Program-made: the position numbers and the translations under genes
Part shown: positions 19,293-31,871 of the stretch, in pieces
Numbering within the stretch: the stretch's first letter is position 1
Layout: each line of letters begins with the position of its first letter
Assembly (NCBI GenBank): GCA_032158295.1
Contig: CM063246.1
Coordinates: 22,644,135-22,708,134 of the forward strand
Direction: 5' to 3'
DNA length: 64,000 nucleotides
DNA from: Pycnopodia helianthoides
Lineage: Eukaryota; Echinodermata; Asteroidea; Forcipulatida; Asteriidae
Notes under the pieces: generated by a model
Database searches by the model: none
Seen by the model: the letters and a program-made list of their open reading frames with translations, nothing else
Told to the model about the DNA's origin: nothing

Positions 19293-20529
19293 GTTTCTTT
19301 ACTAACCATTCAATACCATGATACAGGCGTAACAAACGCGACTTGCAAAAAGGGGAATTTGTTGTCATAAAAAATAAATAAACCAAACCTATGGGAGATG
19401 GGGTCTTCACGGTCGTTTATTTAGTTTTTTTTCCTCAATAAATTTTAATGACATACGGTAGTTTTTTCCTTCTTGGTTTTCTTCTTCTTTAACTAAAACT
19501 CACCCGATAACTTTGTGCAGTATTGAAGAGCAAACTCCTTCAGAATTACTCTTCGAAAGCGGTCAACTCCAAAACAGCGAGAGCAGTAAAAGTTGCCTCC
19601 TCTTCCGATGCCTCGTGGTGTCAGAATGAAACTTGTCTGGCGCGGTACATGCAATAAGCAGCGCACGTGTGTTTAGGGTTACCGGCCTCGACCGCCGCTA
19701 CAGGGTACCAATGTTTTCCGAAAAGCCATTTAAACTATATACCGCCCTCACTAGTCGAATCATGACCCTTTTTTCGAGACGTCGATTTTAATATTCATTT
19801 CCGAAACTTGCCATCAATGACAACGGAAGGGAAATATTTCGTGTATCTTCCCCCTTAAACTGTACACTATCCGTCCGTATTATGCTTGTTCTTTGAGTGT
19901 AAATACCTCTATGGTCGACCTTACAGTCAAGCTGCTGAGAACAGTCATGGCTAGTTATGGTTAAATAGAGGTTCACCTTTTTTTCACCTCCAGGCTTATA
20001 CTACGTACTGTAGCAAGACAATGAACATGATAAAGTTTTCCAGTAAAATTGTTTGACAAATTCTACACAATTTTAAACACTTACCTCAACTTTCCTTCCG
20101 GTTCCCTTGTGACCAGAATCAGAACGACATTGAGACAACATTTCAGAATTCCCGTTCTGTCCGACCAGCTTGAACATATTCCGTAAAATCCTATCTTTTA
20201 ATGAGCCAATCAACGAGTCTACTGGGCACTGAAGTTTTATCAATGAAGTGTCATGAATTATGCATATTTTAAGTACTGCCTATTTTTTTCGTTTCCCACG
20301 ACTTTGTTGTTAAGCTTTTATTGTGCAATATCCAAATACACTTTAAAATCAAAGTTTCTCACTACATTCACAATTTTTGTTAATATACTGTCCAAATGCT
20401 TGAATGTTTTCAAAACCAGCAAATAAGACTCACAGAAAATTAACTTCGCTCAGTCCGGTCCACTTTGATCGTAGGAATAAAATAAGAAATGTTACTCTTA
20501 TACTCTGTTGACTTCGTGTGCAGTGCGGA
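19293..20529. other. Non-coding region with moderate CpG
   Basis: It includes a minus-strand open stretch of about 50 codons at about 19,515-19,670 (GIGRGGNFYCSRCFGVDRF) ending at a donor-like tcgg|gtgagt. It lacks an ATG, and I could not link it to other exons. The rest is featureless. Confidence 0.35.
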
Positions 20530-20941
20530 CGATGAATCTGTTTACGATCGGAAATGTCTTAAATTTCACTTGAAATCTCCACTGATTGTCATAAGATGTT
20601 GATCAACAATTGTGTAAGTCAACCCAGCACACATAGATCGCCTCCCTGTTGGATACATCAGCCCGAAATTTACGCATTTTAGGGTGAATTCGTCACGATC
20701 GAGTGAGCATTTTGACGGAAGGTCGCCCACGAAGATTTCTGGAAGAAGGCCTGCCGTGTTGGTGGTTGCACCGCACGGTGCGGCAACCACAAGCGCCCGC
20801 TGCCTTGGTGAGGTGAAGACTTCAATAGGTCTTCTGTGTGTAGGGCTTACCACTCATTTTCCACCAGACAAAAGACTGATTCTTTAACCAGCATTCTTGA
20901 AGTGGGGATAGCTGTTGCAGGAAGGTTTTTAACGAACTGAG
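20530..20941 (+). promoter_or_regulatory. CpG-richer block with hairpin and splice donor; possible first exon
   Basis: This stretch has clearly more CpG than its surroundings (cacgatcgag, gacggaag, cgcacggtgcgg, aagcgcccgctg). It holds an interrupted palindrome, GTGGTTGCACCGCACGGTGC followed by GGCAACCAC, at 20,760-20,788. It ends at a consensus donor, ctgag|gtaagt, at 20,942. No long ORF is present. A non-coding first exon and promoter of a plus-strand gene would look like this; twsg1 at 27.9 kb is the next plus-strand gene. This is inference only. Confidence 0.3.
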
Positions 20942-22687
20942 GTAAGTTTTTTATAATGAACACGTTTTGGGGTATTGTGCGAAAAACCTTCGCAAAATTC
21001 CACAGCATGGCAAACTTTAAAGACAAGCCAATTTATGAACTCAACAACTCGAGAACTCTGACAAGAAGTGATCGTCATTCCATTTTTTCCTGCTTTTTCC
21101 ATCAAAGATAATATTCTTCTGAGTAATTAAATCTAAATCATGGAAGACTGGTTACCAAACTGGACTGTTTTGTTTACATGTTTGTAACTATAAGAACAAA
21201 ATTTAGTACAATGTTTTATTTCCCATTGAGAATATCAACATTAAATTTGATATCTTTTGTTAAAATTGTAATGTAGGTTTCATGTTTTACATCCATGTAT
21301 TTTTGGTAGGAAGATGTGCCAAACACCCCACTGGTTCATTCATTATAAATAAAAAAAATAGTATATATGGATATAATTATGATTTTAGTCATTAATGATG
21401 AGTGGGAAAAGTGGGGGTCGGAGTTGGAATCTTTCCCTTTTTCAATGATTTGGAAAACTGATATACATTTTGTAAATATTTACTTCAAGTTCATGCCACT
21501 CAAGGGCACTGAAAAGGTTTCACATTAACATTTACATGTCATTGAATAATTGATTGAAATGCCCAGAAAGCTTACTATTTTTGGTTACTCTTTCTATTTT
21601 CTTGTCTATCATTTATTTTTAGTGATGAAATAATAAATTGAATGTCAGAAAAAAAGCAATGTAAATATCATAATGACTTTAAAAACAACTTTTTGAAAGA
21701 TTACTTTAATTATTACTTTGTTGAGTGTTTAGTTGTGGTTAAAAAAGGTTCTCAAACTTTCTTGAAATATGAAGTGTCACAACAAATAATATTTACTTCT
21801 AAAAACCAATTTCATTCATTGTTGTCTGAAGTGACATTGCAATACGCCAGGAAACTTGTATACAAAATAGTTTTGTTCTGCCTTCAAGACAGTTCTCTTT
21901 TAGCACTAGAGACTTGCCTATACAACAACTACAGCACAGAAAAAAAGCAGCCTGGTGAAATTCAGACAGTGTAATTATGTAAATTGCTGTAAACAAAGTT
22001 ACAAATCAGACTGGCAAATTTGTAACACAAGTATCATACTAGAGTGCTGTATTTATAAGCTCTACAAATTCTGACTGCAGAATGTGCAATATAAACCCTA
22101 GGGGTATAATCTTCGGTCCACAACTTCTTGCAGAGTCGTTCCATGTATACAAGCGACCTTTGAGGTCATAGGTTAACATAGATGACCTTAAGGCTGGAGG
22201 CAATTTGAGGTGGGCGAGCAGATCATGTAAATAAATCCTGTATTGTCAATATTAGTTTTATAGGAAATCTTTGATTTAGACAGGGTGCTGAGATTGTTGA
22301 TAGTGTAAAGTATTGGTACTTCAAAGCATAAACAATTGAGCAACAACTCCCACATCAACTGTTCTCTCACATCAACATACATTTTACTCAGTCTGGCAGC
22401 TCGAAACCTGATTTCAATTAAACATTTCACATATTTGTTTATTTTTTTAAAGTTTTCCCCGACCGTTTATGACAAGAAGAAAAACAAGATTCCATTTCAA
22501 AAACAAAAATAACATTCACAAAAAATTTGTGAATCTGACGATGGTCCTAATAATGAGTAGAAAACATCATTTTAAAATCTGAAGCAGGGAACCAGTCACA
22601 AGTATTGTAAATTGCTTGGAATTTGGGTTGGTAACCTTCTCTAAGCAGGAATTGTACATTGTTAAGAACATTTGTGTTCAAAGACGT
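20942..22687. other. Spacer, no gene seen
   Basis: AT-rich. The 110-codon ORF at 21,642-21,974 is Lys/Phe/Tyr-rich with no recognisable motif. A partial GGGCCC-family MITE fragment ('accagtcacaagtattgtaaat...ggttggtaacctt') lies at about 22,590-22,640. Confidence 0.4.
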
Positions 22688-23118
22688 AAAGGTAGGGTCA
22701 TAGATTGGTAAATACTCCAAAAATTAATTATGAACATAAAAACTTACTTGGTAAAAAAGCAACGCAGCTGTTGATAGTATTTAAAACTATTTTGAGAAAG
22801 GATGGCCTCTGAAGTAATATGGTGTGGATAATTTTTCAACCCAAAACATTTGAATCTGAGAAATGATACAAGTATAAATCAGTTTGCGAAGGCCATGCGG
22901 CCAGAGAGATGCAGTTGGTACCCAGTGCCAGTGTCACCTTGCTAAACGTGGAAACGATTTGACATTCTTGTGAAAATACAGTGACCGTTTGTTGCTGTTT
23001 TCTCAACAAGCAGACACTGTATTCAGCTGAAACTTTCACATGTGACTTTTATTGTTGTATAATTGTGTCTATAAATCAGCATTACGCTGACAAAAACCAA
23101 TCTATGACCCTACCTTTA
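22688..23118. mobile_element. MITE with perfect TIR (AAAGGTAGGGTCATAGATTGG)
   Basis: 431 bp. The left end AAAGGTAGGGTCATAGATTG is exactly inverted at the right (CAATCTATGACCCTACCTTT). The interior contains 'aaaacttacttggtaa' and 'gaatctgagaaa', shared with the elements at 2,095, 54,498 and 62,659. It has no ORF. Confidence 0.85.
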
Positions 23119-25457
23119 TGACTTTTTATAGGTTTTTTTTCAGTTTAAAACCGATGAAAATTGCAAATTGCTCAGTTGATGGTCATGTAAACTGCCTGAC
23201 GAACCATCTCAATTGTAGATACTGTGATTATGGTTGTACTTTAAACATCTGGAGGCAGGATTAACTTAAGAATGGGAAGAATCTTACAATGTAAACTGAG
23301 ATTGATAAATGTGAGCCAGGGATCCACTGCAAAGTCTGTTCGACCATAACCAGAGAGGGGGGAAACTGGTCGATTGTTCCAGAACCTCACATGGCTGTGG
23401 TGCTTTGATTCTGTGGTCTCATACTGCCATGTCTTGTAAAAAATTTTCCCAATGGGCGCTCTATGCCATTGCCCTTGCCCTATTGCTGGTAGTTATTAAT
23501 AGCTAGTGCAGGATGAGCAATACTGACCCCATGCCTGCACTCTAGGAGTATACCTCGTGTACTGTCAAGATGTCACTGGGACTTGGAGCTCTGACATTTT
23601 GAATGAAAAACAAATGATGCATCTTGGAGGGGATCCAACTGTACTTGGATACTTGTTTTTTTTCCTGTGGTTTCGGTGGAAAACTATTTTCGGTTTCCTT
23701 CGTCTATTTTTGTTTTTCTTGGCCTATTTAAGTTTTCCTGTGCCTGTTTAAGTTTTCCATCAGTCAGTTAGAAAGAACAAAATGAGTATGGTTACTCAAA
23801 AAAGTAACATTTAAACAGAAAATTTGACAAATGTATTAGGATGATAAAGTTTATATGGTACATTTTTGAAATCAAGCAAAATTTTGACAATTTAATATCT
23901 TAAGCTTGAGTCTTTCAATCGCCAATAGTCCTAAATGCAATTAAGAAACAATCTAACTTGAGATGTTCTCATCTTTGATCAAATGATCTGATCGATTGCT
24001 CAATTTTAAAAATAGCCTTGCATCAAAAGGCCTTTCATTTTTTACATCATATGGTAATTTTGCTGATTTATTCCAAAAACATTAAGATCAGCCATCGTGA
24101 TAAATTATTGACAGGTTACTTTCTGTTACTGGAGACTTTGGATGGCTTTGCTCTTCTCAAAACCATCGATGTCAAGCGTGTGATTGAGCTCCGGTTTTTT
24201 CCTGATTTTAAGGATTTTCTCAAAACCTCCCTGAGCCTTCAGATTTTCTAGCAAGAAGTAAAGCAATCACCAAAGGGAGAAAGAAATAGTCAGCATTGTG
24301 TCCAAAACCTGTAGTTTTCTATTTCTGGTGATGCACAGAGTCCGTAAACCTCATGAATTGTACCATCTGGGAGGTTCCGGGTCTAGAATAAAGGGGGACT
24401 CAGACGCGCAAGCCATTTTCAGGGATTTTCACGTCCGTCCAATCTTATCCCTGTGATCATAGAGATGTATACCACCTCTTTAAGTCAAACAGAGAGGAAC
24501 TAAATGTACTTGACTATTGAGCCAGGTTGAAGCCCAAGCGTTACCCTGAGAGTTGGATATTGAACGAGGCCCATACCTTGGAGACTGTTCTCACTCACTC
24601 TGGTGAGGAGATAAATTACTGAACTCAAATAAACTCCTGCAAAGTGCAATTATAATTGGTGGTCGGGTGTGAGGGGACCATAAATCATGTGAAGCTGACT
24701 GTGCCAAGTTATTTCTCGTTGGATATTATAAGTGAAAGATTATGCACCCAATGTTTTAGTACTGGTGTATGGGTTGTCAACAGAAAAATATGGATGGACT
24801 CTTGGAGTGGCTGGTGCTGGTAAATTGTCCTTGGTCAGGAAGTGTTGCCTTGGTGATGAGTTCCTCTGTGAGGATTCGGACACTTCAAGAAGTGCAAAGA
24901 GGAGAGAGGCAAATTCATTCCTCTGTCCACGAACCCACAAACATGACGGATGGGGCTGTCTGTTCAAACACAGAGTACGGAATTTGTAATTATTGAGAAC
25001 AGAAATTGACTGGTAGCTCATGGGATAACCATAAATAATTCCATCTGAAATACTGTCATAGTTGAGAAAAAAAGATGTTAGAGACCCAAGAAATCACCGA
25101 TGCTTATTTCGAGTTGCAGCAATTGAGATAGGAAAGTATGCGAACATTCACAAAATCCCTGATAAAATAGAAACTGTTTTTTACAAGAACAATCTACATA
25201 ACATGGTGGTACCACAAATCAAATAAATATCCACCATGCAGTGCCTCAAGTCACTTGTAACACGTTGTTGTTATTTTCTCAAGTGACCTCCAAGCTTGAT
25301 GAGATTCTAACATGGTGTTTGTGTGTTTTGTAATAGAAAGACAAGTAGATGAAAATTCATTCACACTTATTGGCTATTATGTACTTCCCCCCCCCCAAGC
25401 CCCCCCCCCCCCCAAACAAACAAACGTCTGCCTGGAGTTTTCGAGAGCATCAGACCA
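23119..25457. other. Spacer, no gene seen
   Basis: Several sub-100-codon ORFs without motifs. C-runs and a (caaa)n run lie at 25,388-25,426. Confidence 0.4.
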
Positions 25458-25657
25458 GGGCCCAACTTCATAGAGCTGCTTAAAGCAAAAAAATATTGCT
25501 TAACAAATTTCTGCTAAGCAGAAATTAGCAGGATACCAGTCACAAATTGTACATGTGATATGGTATAGCTTGGCCGGTAACCTTATTCTGGTAAGCACAG
25601 TTTTGTTGTGCTTAGCTACTTTTTGTACTTTTAAAGCAGCTCTATGAAATTGGGCCC
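25458..25657. mobile_element. MITE, GGGCCCAATTTCAT family, copy 3
   Basis: 200 bp. Left end GGGCCCAACTTCATAGAGC and right end GCTCTATGAAATTGGGCCC. The interior 'gcaggataccagtcacaaattgtacatgtgata' matches copy 1 at 8,182. The termini are well kept, so it is among the younger copies. Confidence 0.9.
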
Positions 25658-27241
25658 TGTACAAAGCTTACCAAAAACCTCAGTACGTGTCATACATTGC
25701 AATAAAACCGAGCATAAATGCGCCCAGGAGCCTAGGTCCTGCAGAACACTTAATCCTGTAAGACAGAAATGGTTCAATGGTAAACTTAACCACTTAACCA
25801 CTATGCCATTTCAAAAAGAACCTCTTGTTGGTGTGTAAAACCCTTAGTGTAGACAAGATTTTGCTTGTACTGTGCAAGTGTCAGTTTAGTACCATTTCAC
25901 AGGTGTTTCTAGTCTGTCAGTAAACACTGAAGATGAGAAGTGAAACAAAGAAGCATGGGGATGAATTGTCAATAAACACAAAGACAGGAAACCTAAACAG
26001 ACCAAGAACTTTAACACCATCCAAAAAAACAATCAATCTCTCTGCTTTGAAGTGACTAAGAGGAAGAGCATGCTTGACCTCTGACCCAAACCTTTGACCT
26101 CCCCTCTTAATCTTGCACAACAGGTGTTAGGGGCAGGTGCAGTGGGTGAAATTGATGAGCCAAGAAATTAAGGTGGATTTATGTACCCTGTATGGCCGGC
26201 CATACATGTGTGGTGTGGTGGATGTTTGGCAGAAGTGAAGAATGTACCTTGAAAACAGGTTTCACATCCAGAAAGGTAATTGTACAGTCTACTGGTCGTC
26301 TTGTGTCTAGTCCACAACCGTTGTCTAAAGTTTCAGCATTGTGGTTAAACCCAACAACCAAAGCCCACCGAACCACAGCCACTGTACTCAGTCAATCCCT
26401 TCCAAAGGCTTAAAACTGTTTATGATGGTGGCCCTCCCATTTCAAAGTCTTGTTAAACAACAATGTTATGCCAGTGTCGTAAAATGTGTTCTGTCATATT
26501 AAACCTGCCGTCAAGAATCCATAATCTACGATTCGACATTCAGAAGTGATTCAGAAGTGCTCCAATGAGGCCATACTCTAATTCATGGGTAAGATAACTT
26601 CCGCTGATGGCATCCAACTAATTTTCATCATTTCCCCTCGCGGTGCATGAACTGCAAGTGGGCACAGGGCGAGAGTGACTGCGGTTCAAGTTCAGTCATC
26701 AGTATGACTGTCTGTCGTGGGGAGAGAGGGCAGGCGTGACAAACTGGTAAACAAGGGAGTGTGAATCACCCATGTAGATTGTGGGGACTTGTAGCTCGGT
26801 TTGGAAGAGTCTATCAATCACGGCTCCACAGGACACTGTGTGTAAACCATGGAATGGGTGTCGAGTCCACGCTGGAAGCCAACAGTCCCAGGCCACTTGG
26901 ATATGAATAAAGTGAAGCCAATTTGTTTCTCATTGCTTTCAGTCATAAAACATCCAAGCTCATAGAGCAGTTGACTTTGAAGTTGCAAAAATAGTGAACA
27001 TTTTGATTTTGGGATTTATTCCTAAGAAAAAACATAATGCTACAGTAACAGAGGAACACAACTGTTAAAAAAAAGGAGAGGGAAGGGGGGTTAGAAAACA
27101 GAGCAAATAATAATAGCGTATATTTAAAATGCCCCATGTCTGTCATAAATTACACTCCTGGCCCCGAATTATCAAATCTGGTGAAGAATGATTTTATGAG
27201 ACGAAGCAACCATAATACAACACCTTGAAAGGAATACAAGG
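25658..27241. other. Spacer, no gene seen
   Basis: Short ORFs on both strands at 26,179-26,413 and elsewhere have no recognisable domain. Confidence 0.4.
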
Positions 27242-27480
27242 TTAAGTGGTGTATATTGCTGCCAGACCATGCCAGAAACACTGGGGCAAACCCCTTCTCT
27301 TTACGATAATTGCACTGGGTTCTGCTACACAGTATGCAAAACCTACGGCTTTACGTCCCATCCAAAATTCGAAGCAGTAATTGTTAGGTGTCTTGCTTAA
27401 GGACACACAAGTGTCAAGTCCGGGACTCAAATACTCTGCTGATCAGAACACGGAGCTCGAGTCCAGTGCGCATGAGCGCT
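27242..27480 (-). mobile_element. tRNA-derived SINE (family 3), minus
   Basis: Shares blocks in order with 56,105-56,370: 'ccagaaacactggg(g)', 'cctacggctt(t/a)a', 'cccatc(c/t)', 'caagt', 'actc(a/g)aa', and 'ctctgctgatc'. These match the complement of a tRNA-like head with variable arm and a conserved body, a layout common to invertebrate SINEs. It ends just before the twsg1 upstream region. Confidence 0.7.
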
Positions 27481-27879
27481 CGACCATGACATGCCATAAA
27501 ATGTCGTATTGAAATAACATGCGCCATTAGTAATGTTTACGCCATCTCTTATTCTCCTGACACCTCGGTTTTTCCTTCCTTGTTTTGCAGTCACCATTTT
27601 ACTAATGGTGTTTTGTCGTAAGCAATAATCTACTTCCTTGGAAGGCTGCTATTCAGTCATGATTGCTGTAGAGCTCATCTGCTTTACTCCTCACTGGCCT
27701 GCTGGCAGCGACAGGAACATTTTCAGTAGAAATATGTCACACATTGTCATAAATTTTTTTCAACACTTTGCTTCCCATATACACTTATTTACTACTCCAC
27801 TGAAGTCAGTTGTTTACTTTTGAATAAAAATCTTGCATGTACAGAGAATTAAAACGTACAATTTCCTGTCTATGTTCAG

Positions 27880-27905
27880 GGAGAGCTCGAGGCATCCTAA
27901 CCACC
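27880..27905 (+). promoter_or_regulatory. twsg1: 5' UTR start of twsg1 coding exon (acceptor at 27,879)
   Basis: A 'tttcctgtctatgttcag' acceptor precedes the 26-base leader and the ATG. The coding exon is therefore probably preceded by a non-coding exon further upstream. An in-frame upstream ATG at 27,837 would fall in that intron and would place charged residues before the signal peptide, so I prefer the ATG at 27,906. Confidence 0.55.
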
Positions 27906-29391
27906 ATGATTGACAGACACTACCTGACCCTCGCCCTCCTGGCCATCCTTTGGGCATGCGCGATTGGTCACATCATCGGCTGCAACGAGAACCGCTGCGC
28001 CTCCGAGGTCAGCAAGTGTCAACTCATCGGCTCCTGCGGCTGCAGGTACGAGGCTGAAAACTGCAGCTGCTGCTTGAACTGCTCACGCTGCCTGGCCGAT
28101 TACTGGGAGGAGTGCTGCAGTTGTACTGGTGAGTTGTCCATAGTCCGCCGTAAACAGATCAGCCAATATATTGACTGTATAGTATCGATCAGTTGATCAG
28201 TATATTGATTGATTGATTGATTTATTGATGATTGATTGCTTGTCAACAGGTCTGTGTAGAGCTCAAGGTCAGAGTCCAATCCCAGAGTGGCGTCTGAGCA
28301 CTCTTCTGGAGCTGGCACCACTACCGTCTCTCTTCCAGGCTCTGACCAGCCTGGAAGCATCCCAAGATCCAACCTGAGATGGATAGCGATGCCTCTCACC
28401 CTGAAAGAGCAAGGACTGCTCATTCTGCCTCCTGGTAAGATGTCCTCTTAATAGATTTGAATGATGTCACTGGAGTAGGGGGTCTCACAGAGATCAAAAG
28501 AAAGGTTGCTCATCAGCCCAACTAGTGTGCCGTCTAAACATGGCTGGGTTATCCAATAGACACAATAGGTGCCTACAAATTGGGGCCTATTAAAAAAAAA
28601 CCTGAAAGCCCACAAAAATACAACAGAGAAAGTACTCACCCAAACAAGAATTTTCTCTCTGGACTTTGGGAAAGCTTCCGATATTACAAAGATTATTAAG
28701 AACCTCAATACATGTCATAAAATCTAGCATTTAAAAGCACTATGAAGTTCCAAGGGCATATGGATCACTGGTGCCCAGAGCCTATGGAACACTGGTTCCC
28801 AGGGCCTAACTCTGGTTCCCAGGGCCTATGGAACACTGGTGCCCAGGGCCTATAAAACTCTGGTCCTCAGTACCTACTGAACACCGGTGCCCAGGAACAC
28901 TTATTCTTGCTCTGCATCAGACATAGTGATGCTTTGCCTTTGTTTTACTGCTAATATGGTGTGTGGGGGGGGGGGGACACAACGTCAATGCACAAGGTCT
29001 TTGTTGTGGTTTACTTAAAAACATGACCAAGGCTTATAACGACAGCATAGTACAATATGTTTGGATTAGAACAATCATTCCAATTGTCGACATTTCTGAA
29101 AACACAAATAATTTTGTTTGGATTGGTTTGAATCCGCCAGGGAAGTCAATGGAGGAAGAAGAGTCGCCCGTCTTCACTAGCAGCTATAACTCCACAGGAT
29201 TGGATGAATGCGTCGTCGCTTACATGGATGACTGTACATCCCTGGGTAAATGCGAGAATACGTGCCGTTCCATGGGTGCCGCCAGACAGCGTTGGTTTCA
29301 CAATGGCTGCTGCGAGTGCGTCGGCGCAACCTGCCTGAGCTACGGCAAGAATGAACCACTGTGCAAGGAGTGCCCCATCGAGGACTACTGA
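27906..29391 (+). CDS. twsg1: Twisted gastrulation (BMP-binding regulator), frame broken in exon 2
   Basis: Three exons: 27,906-28,128, 28,250-28,434 and 29,141-29,391, all with canonical splice sites. The start ATG has a strong context (ccaccATGa). Residues 1-24 form a signal peptide (LTLALLAILWACAIGHIIG). The N-terminal Cys-rich domain reads CNENRCASEVSKCQLIGSCG ... CCLNCSRCLADYWEECCSC. The C-terminal one contains MDDCTSLGKCENTCRSMGAA and RWFHNGCCEC. Both match twisted gastrulation, a secreted protein that binds BMPs and chordin to tune BMP signalling. In exon 2 the conserved PLPSLFQALT lies in one frame and the conserved NLRWIAMPL lies in another. As given, the first frame stops at a TGA at 28,376-28,378, and exon lengths sum to 659, one short of a multiple of three. 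With one base missing, the protein would be about 219 residues, near the usual ~223. Either a sequencing or assembly error or a real null allele. Confidence 0.95.
28200..28238 (+). repeat. (GATT)n microsatellite in twsg1 intron 1
   Basis: 'ttgattgattgattgatttattgatgattgattg' lies between exons 1 and 2, a few bases before the acceptor at 28,249. Confidence 0.85.
28740..28900 (+). repeat. ~30-bp degenerate tandem repeat in twsg1 intron 2
   Basis: About five copies of 'aacactggt(g/t)cccagggcctatgg'-like units. The unit length varies through small deletions. Confidence 0.85.
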
Positions 29392-29996
29392 GCTTACAAT
29401 GAGTGACGGACTGAATGAGTATTTATTGAAAGGAGCAGCTGTGAGTCACTCGGCAGTTTCGAGTTCAGTTCGATGAATCCAGCTTTTGAGTAAAGAAACG
29501 TTGACCGAACTCCGAAACCCGCACTGTTATATCGTCCGGTCGGACAGTGTCAAGCACAAGGAATTTTGAACAAAAACACGAAGAAGCAGCAATTCATCGA
29601 CACCTGAGTGGGAATTATACAAATTATTGTAGTTTTACATCCATGATTGAGATTAAGATTAATTATATTGGTTTAAACTGTACAGAACTAATTAAGAGAG
29701 TTCTCAACAAAAACTCCAGCAAAAGCACTGTGTAGGAGCACTGCATGCATAAAATATTTTGTAAACTACCAACAATTAGTAGGTCTTTGCTTTATATATT
29801 TGTGGCATATAGATATTTCCTTCTTTTTTTGTCGGTGTTTGGGAACGCTAACAATTTTAGGCAACATTTTTAAAGTATAGTTGTATGTTATGTTTTTAAA
29901 AAAGCTTGGGAAGAGATGTTTGTGACAATGCTACAAAGAAACCTTAAGTTTATAAATTAGATCAACAGGCACCTCAGAATCATGTTTAAAAAAATG

Positions 29997-30019
29997 AATA
30001 AATTAAACATTTAAATAAA
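29997..30019 (+). terminator. twsg1: Polyadenylation signals of twsg1
   Basis: AATAAA occurs at 29,997-30,002 and 30,014-30,019, about 600 bases after the stop codon. These are the first tight pair after the coding end. Confidence 0.5.
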
Positions 30020-31871
30020 GTCACATAATCGATCAAAATGTCATCATGTTATAAATTGCTAACTCTTTTTACCCAAAATGTAAATTACATTTAAATTTGA
30101 AGGTTTCTTATTGTAGTAATTTAACTGTAATTTTTTGTTTTAACATTTTACATTCAAAAAATAGTTCTCAAAATCATTGTTTGGTACGTTTTATATACAT
30201 GTATGTATGGTTAAAAAGATGTAGCATAGAAGCTTGGTTAAAAGACATTCAAGAATGCAGCCATTTTGTTTTTTTAATCATACAAATCAATGCATCCAAA
30301 TCGAGGCAGAAAGTGCAAATGGTCTGGTCCCATTTTGTAACATGAGCATGAGTCTTCATTACTGTGGTTGTAAATAGGGGACATGACATATAATATGGGT
30401 TTTAAGCATCATGGAGGTATATATAATATATTCAGGTCAAACAAATATAAGATGTTTCAAACTGAAATGGAAAAACAAGATAGTCAAATCTGTGTTGAAG
30501 TGTTTTGGGAAGCCATCTTAAGGTCGAAGGAAGGAAACGGTGGCAATTTGGGAAAGGACCTAAAGACGAGATGTCCCGTGTAATTCCCCCAAGGGATGCA
30601 TAGGGAAAGGGGCTGGTTTTCTCTCACAGGTCTCTAAGGCTCCAGTTCCGCCATACGATGCGTGACATTCATTTCAAGTTTGCCAAATTTAGATGTTTAT
30701 ATTAAAACCAGCCTGAAAACATGCCCCATTATAATCTCATTATTTACTTGTCATACTCCTATATGTTGTTTTTGTAACCTTGTCTTTTTAACCTTTCACA
30801 AAATATTTTTGTCTAAATGTAAACTAACAAATCTAAACGAGGGGCTGTCCCAGACGAGGCATGGAGAATTCATTTTTAAAGCCCCCCCCCCTTTTCCTCT
30901 TAGTCAGTTAGTAATTTTCAGGAATAATTTCCTACTTTGTCAGCAAATGACTTCATATTTTCCCAAAATACGTGTGTTTCTTCCTGACAGCCTCCTTGCA
31001 TTACCTTCAGGACTAGTCTGAAAATGTAGATAATGGTTGGTCCAGTAGAAAAACTACATGTTTTGTATATTTTAAAGTAGAATTTGCCACTTATCTTGGC
31101 GATGAAAACAGGTTAATTGAAGTCATTTTAAAGTCTTTATGCTCATGTACATGTAGACTTCTGCCCTTTTTTTAAATTTTGTTTTGCACCATTATTGTAT
31201 TTACAATTATTAAACCACTGTAGTTATTTCATAGAAACAGAGCAGGGAGATTGCTGAGCTCTATTATCATCTGTGTCTGCTGAGCACGCCCTCTATGTCA
31301 GCTGTAGACAAAGAGTTTCAATACCATGTGACGTGTCTGTATGGCAAAATGAACCAGATCGACCAATAGGAAAGCTTAAGTTTGCCATACAGCTAAAATG
31401 GCGGGCGTACAATTTGACTCAAAGCATATATACACATAGATTACTATACACTGCAATCTCTGGGTTCCATTGCGGTGAGTTCTATACACTATTGTACACA
31501 TTGTAGACTAGTCAAGCAGCCACCCTGTCTGCCATTGTTGAGGTCAGGTCACAACCAGAGAGGCACAGTGATTTGAACCAAACATCCCCCTGTTTTTTCA
31601 AAAAACTTTTCACAGATGTTGCGTCAATGTTAACTGCCAGATTGTCATGGCTCAGTAGTTGATTTATGTCATTTTTTAAAGAGGTCTATGTGTTGCCAAA
31701 TGTGTTTTGATGGAATAATTCTTTGTGTTGGCATTTTGGAACATCATTAGTGCTTCCATTCTAAGAAGAAATAAAGTGAAAACTAGCTAAAATATTTCTG
31801 AGTGAGTTTCCTAATTAATAAGTGATTAGTTGTCTATTTCAATCATTTTAGGAACGCTCTTTTTGTTCATG
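30020..31871. other. Intergenic, no gene seen
   Basis: AT-rich. The segment 31,240-31,480 is a diverged repeat of 46,760-46,940 (shared: 'accatgtgac', 'ggaaagct(t/g)aa(g/a)tttgccatacagct', 'ttgactcaaagca'). No TIRs could be defined for it. Confidence 0.45.

Noticed and set aside
24732..24989. ORF with a GAGK stretch resembling a P-loop
   Set aside because: Only VAGAGKLSLVRK is present; there is no full Walker A (GxxxxGK[ST]), no Walker B and no conserved neighbourhood.
27837..27905. Upstream in-frame ATG for twsg1
   Set aside because: It lies before a good splice acceptor and would bury the signal peptide behind a charged leader; the ATG at 27,906 has a better context.
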